NCBI GenBank assembly: GCA_044360385.1
Contig: JBIKKK010000034.1
Span: forward strand, 1 to 15,582
Length of the DNA stretch: 15,582 bases
From: Mxb001 sp044360385
GTDB taxonomy: Bacteria; Actinomycetota; Actinomycetes; S36-B12
Direction: 5' to 3'
Positions 6,593-13,843 of this stretch are shown piece after piece. The notes under the pieces are model-generated. The model was not told where the DNA came from, made no database searches, and worked only from the letters and a program-made list of their open reading frames with translations. Position numbers and translations under genes: made by a program. How positions within the stretch are numbered: the stretch's first letter is position 1; each line of letters starts with the position of its first letter.

Positions 6593-7852
6593 CTACGCGA
6601 GTGCCTGTCGAATGGGGGCAAACTTGGCGCGGGACTCGGCAAGCTCGGCCTCAGGATCGGAGCCGCTCACGATCCCGCAGCCCGCGAAAAGTCGCAGGGA
6701 TCCAGGACGCACTTCGGCGCAACGAAGCGCGATCCCGAACTCGCCATCGCCGCGACTGTCGAACCATCCCACGGGTCCGGCGTAACGACCGCGGTCCATG
6801 CCCTCGAGCTCTCGGATCATTGCCGACGCGCGCTCGGTCGGAGTGCCGCACACCGCCGCCGTCGGATGCAGTGAGGCAGCGAGGGCGAGGACAGGCGCGC
6901 CATCCGCGAGGCGCCCGGTGACATCGGTGGCGAGGTGCTGGACGTTGGCGAGCCGCAGCACGTGGGGTCGCTGGGGCACGCGCAGGTCGGTGCAGTGGTG
7001 GCCGAGGGCGCGCGCGACGGAGCGCACGGCGTACTCATGCTCCTCGAGGTCCTTATTGCTGCCGAGCAATGCCTCGGCCAGGCTCGCATCCTCGCTCTCG
7101 TCCCCGCGACGCTTCACCGTGCCGGCGAGCACGCGGGACAAGACGGTGTCGGATGTGCGCCGCACCAGGAGTTCGGGCGTGGCTCCCACCATGTCGTCGA
7201 CCTGGAAAGTCCAGCACTCCGGATAGGCATCGGCCAGGCGCTGCAGGAGATAGCGGATATCGAAGTCATCGCTCACCTCGGCGACGACGTCGCGTGCGAG
7301 CACGACCTTGTCAACCTCTCCGCGACCGATGCGATCAATGGCCTCGCCGACCGCCAGCTTCCACTCCTCTGACGTGCGCGTGCCGCGACCCCAGTCGACG
7401 CGTGACGGCGCAGGGGGGCGTGTCGGCGAGGGGAGCAGGGCATCGGGTGGGAGTAGGTCGTCGGGATCGTCAACTACGGTGAGCCAGGCGCGCCCTTCGC
7501 GCCGTCCGAGCACCGCGCGTGGCACCACGATGCGCGAGGCGCGACCCGAGGCCGGCTCGGGATCGAAGGTGAAAGAGCCGAAGGCCACCGGACCGGTGCC
7601 GGGCAACTTCAGGGGATCGTCGACATCCGCGAGTCGGCACCACTCGGCCCACCAGCGCTGCGTGCGGCTGAAGCGCTCATCGCCGGTGACGTCGAGCGAA
7701 GCGGCGACGCCCCAGCCCACCAGTCCATCGCCATCGCGCACCCATGCGGTGCCGGCCGTGTCGGGCAGGCGATCGAGGAGGGGGCCGGGGTCCTCCAGGG
7801 GCATCGTCCGCACCCGGGGCGCCGCCGTCGTGGAGAGCACCGGGATGGCCAC
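6593..7852 (-). CDS. menF: isochorismate synthase
   Basis: Chorismate-binding family enzyme converting chorismate to isochorismate, the entry to menaquinone synthesis. From GTG at 7852 it has 419 residues. Seen: DKVVLARDV (181-189), whose Lys182 matches the catalytic base of MenF/EntC; GATPELL (223-229), whose Glu227 matches the catalytic acid; LAGTVKRRG (242-250); HPTAAVCGTP (329-338); GPVGWFDSRGDGEFGIALR (359-377); and AGCGIVSGSDPEAELAE (390-406) with Mg ligands. The frame is open to ATG 7990, but the extra 46 residues are low-complexity and cross the inverted repeat; GTG 7852 is preferred because TACCCT lies 6 nt before it. A later ATG at 7804 is possible. EntC or salicylate synthase are alternatives, but the menG and menD neighbours favour MenF. 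It is divergent from menG. Confidence 0.93.
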   Translation of the reverse strand: MAIPVLSTTAAPRVRTMPLEDPGPLLDRLPDTAGTAWVRDGDGLVGWGVAASLDVTGDERFSRTQRWWAEWCRLADVDDPLKLPGTGPVAFGSFTFDPEPASGRASRIVVPRAVLGRREGRAWLTVVDDPDDLLPPDALLPSPTRPPAPSRVDWGRGTRTSEEWKLAVGEAIDRIGRGEVDKVVLARDVVAEVSDDFDIRYLLQRLADAYPECWTFQVDDMVGATPELLVRRTSDTVLSRVLAGTVKRRGDESEDASLAEALLGSNKDLEEHEYAVRSVARALGHHCTDLRVPQRPHVLRLANVQHLATDVTGRLADGAPVLALAASLHPTAAVCGTPTERASAMIRELEGMDRGRYAGPVGWFDSRGDGEFGIALRCAEVRPGSLRLFAGCGIVSGSDPEAELAESRAKFAPIRQALA

Positions 7853-7858
7853 AGCCCG

Positions 7859-7864
7859 AGGGTA
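7859..7864 (-). promoter_or_regulatory. candidate -10 element for leaderless menF transcript
   Basis: Read on the minus strand, TACCCT fits TANNNT and ends 6 nt before the preferred GTG start at 7852. There is no Shine-Dalgarno before that start, so a leaderless mRNA beginning at the GTG is the simplest reading. No clear -35 is seen. Confidence 0.4.
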
Positions 7865-7929
7865 CGGCCCCCTTAGTGGCCCGGCGAGTCGGCGGAGCCG
7901 CCTGCCTCGGGCCAGCCCCGGCCCCGACG

Positions 7930-8000
7930 ACTTCGTTGAGTGGCGGGTTGTGCCGGGATTCATCGGCGTGTCGCCCTCATGAGGCGCCACTCAACGAAGT
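7930..8000. repeat. perfect 16-bp inverted repeat between menF and menG
   Basis: ACTTCGTTGAGTGGCG at 7930-7945 has an exact reverse complement at 7985-8000, with a 39-bp spacer. The spacer ends in the perfect palindrome CCTCATGAGG (7975-7984), which abuts the right arm. The arms are less GC-rich than their surroundings and their centres are 55 bp apart. The left arm is about 78 bp from the menF start and the right arm 58 bp from the menG start. The position between divergent genes suggests paired operator sites, or a leader hairpin if transcribed. A 71-bp miniature repeat element is another possibility. There is no T-tract, so it does not look like a terminator. Confidence 0.85.
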
Positions 8001-8032
8001 AAGGGCGGCCCGGCATGCCGTCCTCCGGCCCC

Positions 8033-8050
8033 GCTGGGAGGGCTGGGAGG
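8033..8050 (+). promoter_or_regulatory. tandem 9-bp duplication carrying the menG ribosome-binding site
   Basis: GCTGGGAGG occurs twice in a row (8033-8041 and 8042-8050). The second copy gives GGGAGG ending 8 nt before the menG ATG at 8059, a good spacing, and so fixes that start. The first copy is a spare Shine-Dalgarno-like sequence, too far away to serve this start, and may be a slippage duplication. Confidence 0.7.
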
Positions 8051-8058
8051 ATCTCCCT

Positions 8059-8748
8059 ATGTCCCGCGCCGACCTCGAGAAGCAGCCCATCGAGGTCGCG
8101 GCCATGTTCGATGAGGTCGCCGAGCGCTATGACCTCACCAATGACGTGCTGGCCCTGGGCCAGACCCGCCTCTGGCGCCGGGCGGTCGTCAACGCGGTCA
8201 CCCCCCGCCCGGGGGAGCGGATCCTCGACCTTGCGGCCGGCACCGGCACCTCGAGTGCCCCCCTGGCCGCACGGGGGGCAGCGGTCGTGCCGTGTGACTT
8301 CTCCCTGGGGATGCTCAGAGTGGGGCGGCGACGTGAGCCAGGTCTGGCCTTCGTGGCGGGCGATGCCATGAGGCTGCCCTTCGCGGACGCCACCTTCGAC
8401 GCCGTCACGATCTCCTTCGGCCTGCGCAACACCGTCGATCCCGAGGGGGCCCTCGCGGAGATGGCCCGGGTCACCCGGCCCGGGGGGCGCCTGGTCGTCT
8501 GCGAGTTCTCCCACCCTGCCTTCGGCCCCTTCCGGACCATCTACTCGCGGTATCTCATGGGCGCCCTGCCCGGGATCGCGCGCCGGGCGTCGTCAAATCC
8601 CGACGCCTACGTCTACCTCGCCGAGTCCATCCGGGCCTGGCCGGACCAGGCGAATCTGGCGGCCCTGATCGCCCGGGCGGGCTGGAACGACGTGGAGTGG
8701 CTGAACCTGACGGGGGGCATCGTCGCCGTGCACCGGGGCCGACGCTGA
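8059..8748 (+). CDS. menG: demethylmenaquinone methyltransferase
   Basis: SAM-dependent C-methyltransferase of the UbiE/MenG family that makes menaquinone from demethylmenaquinone in the last step of the pathway. The 229 residues show the family opening MFDEVAERYDLTND (16-29), SAM motif I DLAAGTGTSS (57-66), acidic Asp80, GDAMRLPF (101-108), the family hallmark FGLRN (120-124), PGGRLVVCEFSHP (141-153), and YLAESIRAWPDQ (187-198). The ATG at 8059 is chosen for its GGGAGG at 8045-8050 and because the family sequence begins there; the frame is open upstream to 7744, but that part shows no family similarity. It is divergent from menF and lies 94 bp before nuoA on the same strand, with no clear terminator, so it may be co-transcribed with the nuo operon. 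Confidence 0.96.
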   Translation: MSRADLEKQPIEVAAMFDEVAERYDLTNDVLALGQTRLWRRAVVNAVTPRPGERILDLAAGTGTSSAPLAARGAAVVPCDFSLGMLRVGRRREPGLAFVAGDAMRLPFADATFDAVTISFGLRNTVDPEGALAEMARVTRPGGRLVVCEFSHPAFGPFRTIYSRYLMGALPGIARRASSNPDAYVYLAESIRAWPDQANLAALIARAGWNDVEWLNLTGGIVAVHRGRR

Positions 8749-8765
8749 CGTCATCAGCCCGTAGA

Positions 8766-8771
8766 TAGACT
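8766..8771 (+). promoter_or_regulatory. weak candidate -10 element for the nuo operon
   Basis: TAGACT in the 94-bp menG-nuoA gap fits TANNNT and would start transcription about 65-70 nt before nuoA. The nearest -35-like hexamer, CTGACG at 8745-8750, is only 15 bp away, so the promoter is doubtful. The rest of the gap holds a TGACGTCA palindrome over the menG stop and nothing else I can support. Confidence 0.22.
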
Positions 8772-8831
8772 TCCACCGCGTCGGGCATGGAGCCCCCGCG
8801 TGACCGCTCGCAAGAGGTTTCGGGCCTGTAC

Positions 8832-8836
8832 GGAGG
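8832..8836 (+). promoter_or_regulatory. Shine-Dalgarno that decides the nuoA start
   Basis: GGAGG at 8832-8836 stands 3 nt from the GTG at 8840 and 6 nt from the next in-frame GTG at 8843. The second spacing is normal and the first too short, so 8843 is the better start. Confidence 0.7.
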
Positions 8837-8842
8837 AGTGTG

Positions 8843-9202
8843 GTGAGTTCCTACGCGCCGATCCTCGTCCTCGGCCTCCTCGCAGCGGGCTTCGCGATCT
8901 TCAGTGTGACGCTCACCACCTTTACCGGCCCGAAGCGCTACAACCGGGCCAAGCTCGACGCCTACGAATGCGGCATCGACCCCACGCCTCAGCCCATGGG
9001 CGGCGGACGCTTCCCCGTGAAGTACTACCTCACGGCGATGATGTTCATCATCTTCGACATCGAGATCGTCTTCCTCTACCCGTGGGCAGTGGCATTCGAC
9101 CAATTGCCGCTTTTCGTCTTCCTGGCGATGATGTTGTTCCTGTTCAACCTCACCGTGCCGTACGTCTACGAATGGCGTCGCGGCGGACTGGATTGGGACT
9201 GA
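8843..9202 (+). CDS. nuoA: NADH-quinone oxidoreductase subunit A
   Basis: Small membrane subunit of complex I (ND3 homologue) at the junction of the quinone-reducing arm and the membrane arm. It has 119 residues with three membrane segments at about 4-26, 62-84 and 88-109. Seen: the conserved loop YECGIDP (41-47) with the Cys43 seen in ND3, the KYYLTAMMFIIFDIE stretch (60-74) with acidic Asp72 and Glu74 in the second helix, and VFLYPWAV (76-83). The second of two adjacent GTG codons is taken as the start from ribosome-binding-site spacing. It is first in the nuoA-G series; nuoB follows after 4 bp. Confidence 0.96.
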   Translation: MSSYAPILVLGLLAAGFAIFSVTLTTFTGPKRYNRAKLDAYECGIDPTPQPMGGGRFPVKYYLTAMMFIIFDIEIVFLYPWAVAFDQLPLFVFLAMMLFLFNLTVPYVYEWRRGGLDWD

Positions 9203-9206
9203 CGCC

Positions 9207-9761
9207 ATGGGTCTAGAAGAGAAGTTGCCGTCCGGTGTGCTGCTGACCACCGTGGAGAAGGTTGCGGGCTACGCCCGCAAGGGATCGCTGTGGCCCGCCA
9301 CCTTCGGTCTGGCCTGCTGCGCCATCGAGATGATGGCGACCGGCGGCCCGCGCTATGACATCGCGCGCTTTGGCATGGAGGTCTTCCGCGCCTCGCCGCG
9401 CCAGGCCGACCTCATGATCGTGGCGGGTCGCGTGAGCCAGAAGATGGCTCCGGTCCTGCGCCAGATCTACGACCAGATGCCCAATCCCAAGTGGGTGCTC
9501 GCCATGGGCGTGTGCGCGAGCAGCGGCGGGATGTTCAACAACTACGCGATCGTCCAGGGTGTCGACCACGTGGTGCCGGTTGACATGTACCTCCCCGGCT
9601 GCCCCCCGCGTCCCGAGATGCTCATCGACGCGATCCTGAAAATTCACGATCAGATCCAGGACATGAAGCTCGGCGTCAATGCCGTGCGCGAGCAGGAGCA
9701 GCTCGAACTCGCCGCGCTCACCGCGAGCCCGACCCTGGAGATGCGAGGACTGCTGCGATGA
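9207..9761 (+). CDS. nuoB: NADH-quinone oxidoreductase subunit B
   Basis: Peripheral-arm subunit (PSST homologue) carrying the terminal [4Fe-4S] cluster N2, which hands electrons to menaquinone. It has 184 residues. The four cluster cysteines are visible: the adjacent pair Cys37-Cys38 in FGLACCAIEMM, Cys103 in GVCASSGGMF, and Cys132 in LPGCPPRPE. ARFGMEVFRASPRQADLMI (53-71) is the usual conserved block between them. The C-terminal 45 residues are a variable helical tail. It starts 4 bp after nuoA with only a weak ribosome-binding site and overlaps nuoC by 4 bp (ATGA), so it is translationally tied to both. Confidence 0.98.
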   Translation: MGLEEKLPSGVLLTTVEKVAGYARKGSLWPATFGLACCAIEMMATGGPRYDIARFGMEVFRASPRQADLMIVAGRVSQKMAPVLRQIYDQMPNPKWVLAMGVCASSGGMFNNYAIVQGVDHVVPVDMYLPGCPPRPEMLIDAILKIHDQIQDMKLGVNAVREQEQLELAALTASPTLEMRGLLR

Positions 9762-10504
9762 ACGATCAGCAGCCTGTGTCTCCGGGAGTCGCCGGTCTCG
9801 AGGTCGCGGCGCGTGCCACGCCGCTCCCTGAGGGAGTGCGCGAACTCGAGGTCATCGGCGTCCGGCACGGGGCCTTCTCCGCCCAGGACGGCGGCGACAC
9901 CTCCGGCTTCGGTGGTCTCGTCGCGCCGATCGTGATGCCGGGCCCGACCGAGCGTCCCTACGGCGAGTGGTTCGACGCGGCCGCCGATGAGATCGAGCTG
10001 GCCCTGGCCGACCGCGGCCTGCCGATGGCCTCAGCGGTGGAGAAGGTCGTGGTCTACCGCGGCGAGATCACCTTCTTTGTCTGCCGCGAGCACCTCCTGC
10101 CCTTCGCCTCCGTCCTGCGCGATGAGCCGGCGCTGCGGTTCGAGATGTGCATGGGGGTCAATGGAGCGCACTACCCCGGCGACCCCGGGCGGGAGCTCCA
10201 CGCGGTGTACCCCTTCCAGTCGGTGACGCATAACCGCCGGATCCGGGTCGAGGTGACCTGTCCCGATGCCGACCCGCACATCCCGTCCATCACGTCGGTC
10301 TATCCCTCCAACGACTGGCATGAGCGCGAGACCTACGACTTCTTCGGCATCATCTTCGACGGCCATCCGGCACTGACCCGGATCGAGATGCCGGACGACT
10401 GGCCGGGCCACCCGCAGCGCAAGGACTATCCGCTCGGCGGCATTCCGGTCGAGTACAAGGGCGCCGAGGTGCCGCCACCCGACCAGCGGAGGGCATACAC
10501 CTGA
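9758..10504 (+). CDS. nuoC: NADH-quinone oxidoreductase subunit C
   Basis: Peripheral-arm 30-kDa subunit, which has no cofactor and packs against NuoD near the quinone site. It has 248 residues. The 30-kDa signature is complete: ERETYDFFGIIFDGHPAL (189-206) followed by RIEMPDDWPGHPQRKDYPL (208-226). The first 60 or so residues are a variable N-terminal region usual in actinobacteria. NuoC and NuoD are separate here, unlike the fused NuoCD of E. coli. The ATG overlaps the nuoB stop by 4 bp, with GAGGA 8 nt upstream inside nuoB. Its stop shares one base with the nuoD start. Confidence 0.97.
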   Translation: MNDQQPVSPGVAGLEVAARATPLPEGVRELEVIGVRHGAFSAQDGGDTSGFGGLVAPIVMPGPTERPYGEWFDAAADEIELALADRGLPMASAVEKVVVYRGEITFFVCREHLLPFASVLRDEPALRFEMCMGVNGAHYPGDPGRELHAVYPFQSVTHNRRIRVEVTCPDADPHIPSITSVYPSNDWHERETYDFFGIIFDGHPALTRIEMPDDWPGHPQRKDYPLGGIPVEYKGAEVPPPDQRRAYT

Positions 10505-11880
10505 TGACTACCGATCAGAGCATCGCCGACGAGGGAATCGTCTACGAGGGTGAGTTGCCCGACGAGGATCCCTACGCACTGTCCTACGAGACAGGCCAGG
10601 GCACCGTCTACACCGTGTCCGGTGGCGACTGGGACTCCATCTCCTCGCCCGATGAGGGCGAGCGCGAGCGCATCGTCGTCAACATGGGCCCGCAGCACCC
10701 CTCGACCCACGGTGTCCTCCGTCTCATCCTCGAACTCGAGGGTGAGACGGTCATCGATACGCGCTGTGGCATCGGCTACCTCCACACGGGCATCGAGAAG
10801 AACATGGAGTACCGCACCTGGACCCAGGGCGTGACCTTCGTGACGCGCATGGACTACCTCTCGCCCTTTTTCAACGAGACGGCGTACTGCCTCGGAGTGG
10901 AGAAGCTGCTCGACGTCACCGATCAGATCCCCGAGCGCGCGAGCACGATCCGCGTCCTCATGATGGAGCTCAACCGCATCTCTTCCCACCTCGTCGCGCT
11001 GGCGACCGGTGGCATGGAGCTCGGCGCGCTCACCGCCATGACCTTCGGCTTCCGCGAGCGCGAGCTCATCCTCGACATCTTCGAGATGGTCACCGGCCTG
11101 CGCATGAACAGTGCCTACGTGCGCCCCGGTGGCGTCGCCCAGGACATCACCGACGATCAGGTCGCGCGCATCCGCGAGACACTGCCGCTTCTGCGCAAGC
11201 GCATGAAGGACACCACCGACCTGCTCGTCGACAACGCCATCTGGATGGGCCGCACGGTGGGTGTGGGCTATCTCGACCTTGCGGGATGCATGTCCCTCGG
11301 CATCACCGGGCCGATCCTGCGCAGCACCGGCCTGCCTCACGACCTGCGCAAGTCGCAGCCCTATTGCGGCTACGAGAACTACGAGTTCAACGTGCCCACG
11401 CAGGAAACCTGCGATGCCTACGGCCGCTTCCTCATCCGCATCGCAGAGATGCAGGAGAGCATCAAGATCGTCGAGCAGGCCCTCGACCGTCTGCGCCCCG
11501 GACCCGTCATGATCGCGGACAAGAAGATCGCATGGCCGGCGCGGCTGTCGATCGGTGGCGACGGGCAGGGCAACTCCCCGGAGCACATCAAGGAAATCAT
11601 GGCCCAGTCGATGGAGGCGCTCATCCATCACTTCAAACTGGTCACCGAGGGCTTCTCCGTGCCGGCCGGTCAGGTCTACTCCGCGATCGAGTCGCCGCGT
11701 GGCGAGCTCGGGGTGCATATCGTGAGCGATGGCGGCACTCGGCCCTATCGCGTGCACTACCGCGACCCTTCCTTCAACAACCTCCAGGCCACGGCGGCGA
11801 TGTCCAACGGCAGCATGATCTCCGATGTCATTGCGGCCGTGGCCAGCATCGACCCGGTGATGGGTGGGGTGGACCGCTGA
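10504..11880 (+). CDS. nuoD: NADH-quinone oxidoreductase subunit D
   Basis: Peripheral-arm 49-kDa subunit that forms, with NuoB, the pocket where menaquinone is reduced. It has 458 residues. Seen: GPQHPSTHGVLRL (62-74), whose histidines line the quinone pocket in the family; YLHTGIEKNMEY (92-103); the RMDYL stretch (115-119), whose Tyr118 corresponds to the quinone-binding tyrosine; ESPRGELG near the C-terminus; and the family ending DPVMGGVDR. The first 55 or so residues are an acidic extension. GGAGGG at 10488-10493 lies 10 nt before the ATG. The ATG overlaps the nuoC stop by one base (TGATG), and the same junction recurs with nuoE. Confidence 0.98.
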   Translation: MTTDQSIADEGIVYEGELPDEDPYALSYETGQGTVYTVSGGDWDSISSPDEGERERIVVNMGPQHPSTHGVLRLILELEGETVIDTRCGIGYLHTGIEKNMEYRTWTQGVTFVTRMDYLSPFFNETAYCLGVEKLLDVTDQIPERASTIRVLMMELNRISSHLVALATGGMELGALTAMTFGFRERELILDIFEMVTGLRMNSAYVRPGGVAQDITDDQVARIRETLPLLRKRMKDTTDLLVDNAIWMGRTVGVGYLDLAGCMSLGITGPILRSTGLPHDLRKSQPYCGYENYEFNVPTQETCDAYGRFLIRIAEMQESIKIVEQALDRLRPGPVMIADKKIAWPARLSIGGDGQGNSPEHIKEIMAQSMEALIHHFKLVTEGFSVPAGQVYSAIESPRGELGVHIVSDGGTRPYRVHYRDPSFNNLQATAAMSNGSMISDVIAAVASIDPVMGGVDR

Positions 11881-12536
11881 TGGCCTACGACGAGAGCGTC
11901 ATGACGCAGATGCGCGAGATCATCGCGCGCTACCCGAGCTCGCGATCCGCGGTGATGCCGCTGCTCCATCTCGCGCAGAGCATCGACGACGAGGTCACGC
12001 CGGAGGCCATGCGCGTGATCGCAGACGAGCTGGGTCTCACCACTGCCGAGGTCACCGCTGTCGCGACCTTCTACACGATGTACAAGCGCCGCCCGGTGGG
12101 CAAGCACCACATCGGCGTGTGCACCAACACCCTGTGCGCGCTGCTCGGGGGCGATGCCGTCTACGACGCGATCTCCGAGCGCCTCGGCGCCGGCCACGAC
12201 GAGCGCGACGTCGACGGCACCTTCTGGCTCGAGCGCATCGAGTGCCAGGCTGCCTGCACCCATGCCCCGGTCATGACCGTCGATTGGGAGTTCATGGACT
12301 GCCAGACCCCGCAGAGCGCTCTCGACGTCATCGATCGCCTCGCTCGCGGCGAGGAGGTCGTGTCGACGCGCGGCCCGGTCATCCGCGACTTCCAGGCGAC
12401 CGAGCACACCCTGGCCTTCCCCGTCGACGGCCTTGCGGGCGAGGGCGGAGAGGCCGACGCAATCATGCTCGCCGGCCTCACGGTGGCGCGCGAGCGTGGC
12501 ATGACGGCGCCTGCGCCACGGGAGGGATCCGCATGA
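11880..12536 (+). CDS. nuoE: NADH-quinone oxidoreductase subunit E
   Basis: 24-kDa subunit of the NADH-oxidising module, binding the off-path [2Fe-2S] cluster N1a. It has 218 residues. The thioredoxin-like fold carries the cluster ligands Cys81 and Cys86 (VCTNTLC) and Cys122 and Cys126 (ECQAAC), the expected C-x4-C then C-x3-C arrangement. The family block AEVTAVATFYTMY (56-68) is present. The last 60 residues form a variable actinobacterial tail. The frame is open far upstream through nuoD, but the ATG at 11880, overlapping the nuoD stop by one base, is where family similarity begins. It overlaps nuoF by 4 bp. Confidence 0.97.
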   Translation: MAYDESVMTQMREIIARYPSSRSAVMPLLHLAQSIDDEVTPEAMRVIADELGLTTAEVTAVATFYTMYKRRPVGKHHIGVCTNTLCALLGGDAVYDAISERLGAGHDERDVDGTFWLERIECQAACTHAPVMTVDWEFMDCQTPQSALDVIDRLARGEEVVSTRGPVIRDFQATEHTLAFPVDGLAGEGGEADAIMLAGLTVARERGMTAPAPREGSA

Positions 12537-13843
12537 CACCGCTGACCCCGGTCATCACGGCCCACTGGGACGTGCCTGATTACTTCACGCTCGACGGCTA
12601 CCGCCGCCATGGTGGCTACGTCGCCCTGCCCAAGGCACTCGGCATGGACCCTGACGCCGTCATTGGCATGGTCAAGGACACGGGTCTGCGCGGTCGCGGC
12701 GGCGCAGGCTTCCCCACCGGCCTCAAGTGGAGCTTCGTGCCGCAGAACGACGGCAAGCCGCACTACCTGGTCGTCAACGCCGATGAGTCCGAGCCGGGCG
12801 CCTGCAAGGACGTCCCGATCATGATGGCCAACCCGCACGCGCTGCTCGAGGGCGTCATCATCTCGTCCTACGCCATCAGGGCCAATCACGCGTTCATCTA
12901 CATCCGCGGAGAGGTGCCTCAGGCCATCCGTCGCGTGGCCACGGCGATCCGTGAGGCGGAGCAGGCGGGTCTGCTCGGCGACAACATCCTCGGCTCGGGC
13001 TTCAGCCTGCGCGTCGAGGTGCACTCGGGCGCCGGCGCCTACATCTGCGGCGAGGAGACGGCACTGCTCGACTCACTCGAGGGCTACCGCGGCCAGCCGC
13101 GTCTCAAGCCGCCGTTCCCCGCAACCCACGGCCTCTACGCCGCTCCCACCGTGGTCAACAACGTCGAGACCATCACCAACATCCCGTGGATCATCAACAA
13201 CGGCGTCGACTGGTTCCGTCAGTTCGGCACCGAGAAGTCCCCGGGCTTCAAGGTCTTCGCCGTGTCCGGCCATGTCGCGCGCCCCGGGATCTACGAGGCG
13301 CCCCTCGGCATCACCATGCGCGAGCTCCTCGACTACGCCGGTGGCGTCGTGGGCGGTGACGGCACCGTGAAGTTCTGGATTCCCGGTGGCTCGTCGGTCC
13401 CCATGCTCACGGCCGACCACCTCGACACCCCGCTCACGTACGAAGCCATGGCCGAGGCCGGCACCATGCTCGGAACGGGCACGCCGATGGTCTTCAACAG
13501 CACCGTGAGCGTCGTCAAGGCCGTCACGCGCTGGCTTGAGTTCTACAGCCACGAGTCATGCGGCAAGTGCACCCCGTGCCGAGAGGGCACCTACTGGATC
13601 ACGGGAGTGCTCGAGCGCTTCGAGCACGGACACGGCACCAATGCCGACATGGATCTCCTTGTCGAGGTGTGTGGCAACATCGCCGGACGCTCCTTCTGCG
13701 CTCTCGGTGATGCCGCCGCGACCCCCTACCCCGCGGCCCTGAAGTACTTCCGCGACGAGTTCGAAGCAGCGACACACACTCCCGTCGACGAGGCCTTCCC
13801 GCCGGCGGCTTCCTACGTCTTCGGTGAGGTGGCCGCGCGATGA
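12533..13843 (+). CDS. nuoF: NADH-quinone oxidoreductase subunit F
   Basis: 51-kDa subunit that binds NADH and FMN and carries [4Fe-4S] cluster N3, the electron entry of complex I. It has 436 residues. Seen: the nucleotide-binding stretch GLRGRGGAGFPTGLKW (51-66), the FMN-contacting NADESEPG (82-89), GAYICGEETALL (168-179), and the N3 ligands Cys343, Cys346 and Cys349 in ESCGKCTPCREG plus Cys389 in SFCALGD. Nothing essential is missing. The frame stays open upstream into nuoE, but GGAGG at 12521-12525, 7 nt before the ATG, and the family N-terminus fix this start. It overlaps both nuoE and nuoG by 4 bp (ATGA). Confidence 0.98.
   Translation: MTPLTPVITAHWDVPDYFTLDGYRRHGGYVALPKALGMDPDAVIGMVKDTGLRGRGGAGFPTGLKWSFVPQNDGKPHYLVVNADESEPGACKDVPIMMANPHALLEGVIISSYAIRANHAFIYIRGEVPQAIRRVATAIREAEQAGLLGDNILGSGFSLRVEVHSGAGAYICGEETALLDSLEGYRGQPRLKPPFPATHGLYAAPTVVNNVETITNIPWIINNGVDWFRQFGTEKSPGFKVFAVSGHVARPGIYEAPLGITMRELLDYAGGVVGGDGTVKFWIPGGSSVPMLTADHLDTPLTYEAMAEAGTMLGTGTPMVFNSTVSVVKAVTRWLEFYSHESCGKCTPCREGTYWITGVLERFEHGHGTNADMDLLVEVCGNIAGRSFCALGDAAATPYPAALKYFRDEFEAATHTPVDEAFPPAASYVFGEVAAR

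Noticed and set aside
6593..7990. Longer menF starting at ATG 7990
   Set aside because: The extra 46 residues are Arg/Pro/Gly-rich, have no family similarity and would run through the inverted repeat. GTG 7852 has a -10-like hexamer at leaderless distance.
7744..8748. Longer menG starting at 7744
   Set aside because: The upstream part overlaps menF and is low-complexity; the ATG at 8059 has a strong, well-spaced GGGAGG and starts the family sequence.
8744..8758. Small hairpin (GCTGA, 5-nt loop, TCAGC) at the menG stop as a terminator
   Set aside because: The stem is only 5 bp and no T-run follows, so it does not meet the pattern of an intrinsic terminator.
8749..8842. A Rex (NADH-sensing) operator upstream of nuoA
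   Set aside because: Rex is a natural candidate regulator for nuo in actinobacteria, but I find no TTGTGAA-type inverted repeat in this gap.
8555..9250. A 231-codon minus-strand open frame opposite the menG end and nuoA
   Set aside because: The sequence is a His/Glu-rich antisense product of a membrane-protein gene, with no support for translation.
10426..11757. A 443-codon open frame on the minus strand opposite nuoD
   Set aside because: Its product is rich in His, Asp, Arg and Gly with no recognisable motif, which is typical of the antisense of a GC-rich gene. nuoD on the plus strand has all its family motifs over the same bases.
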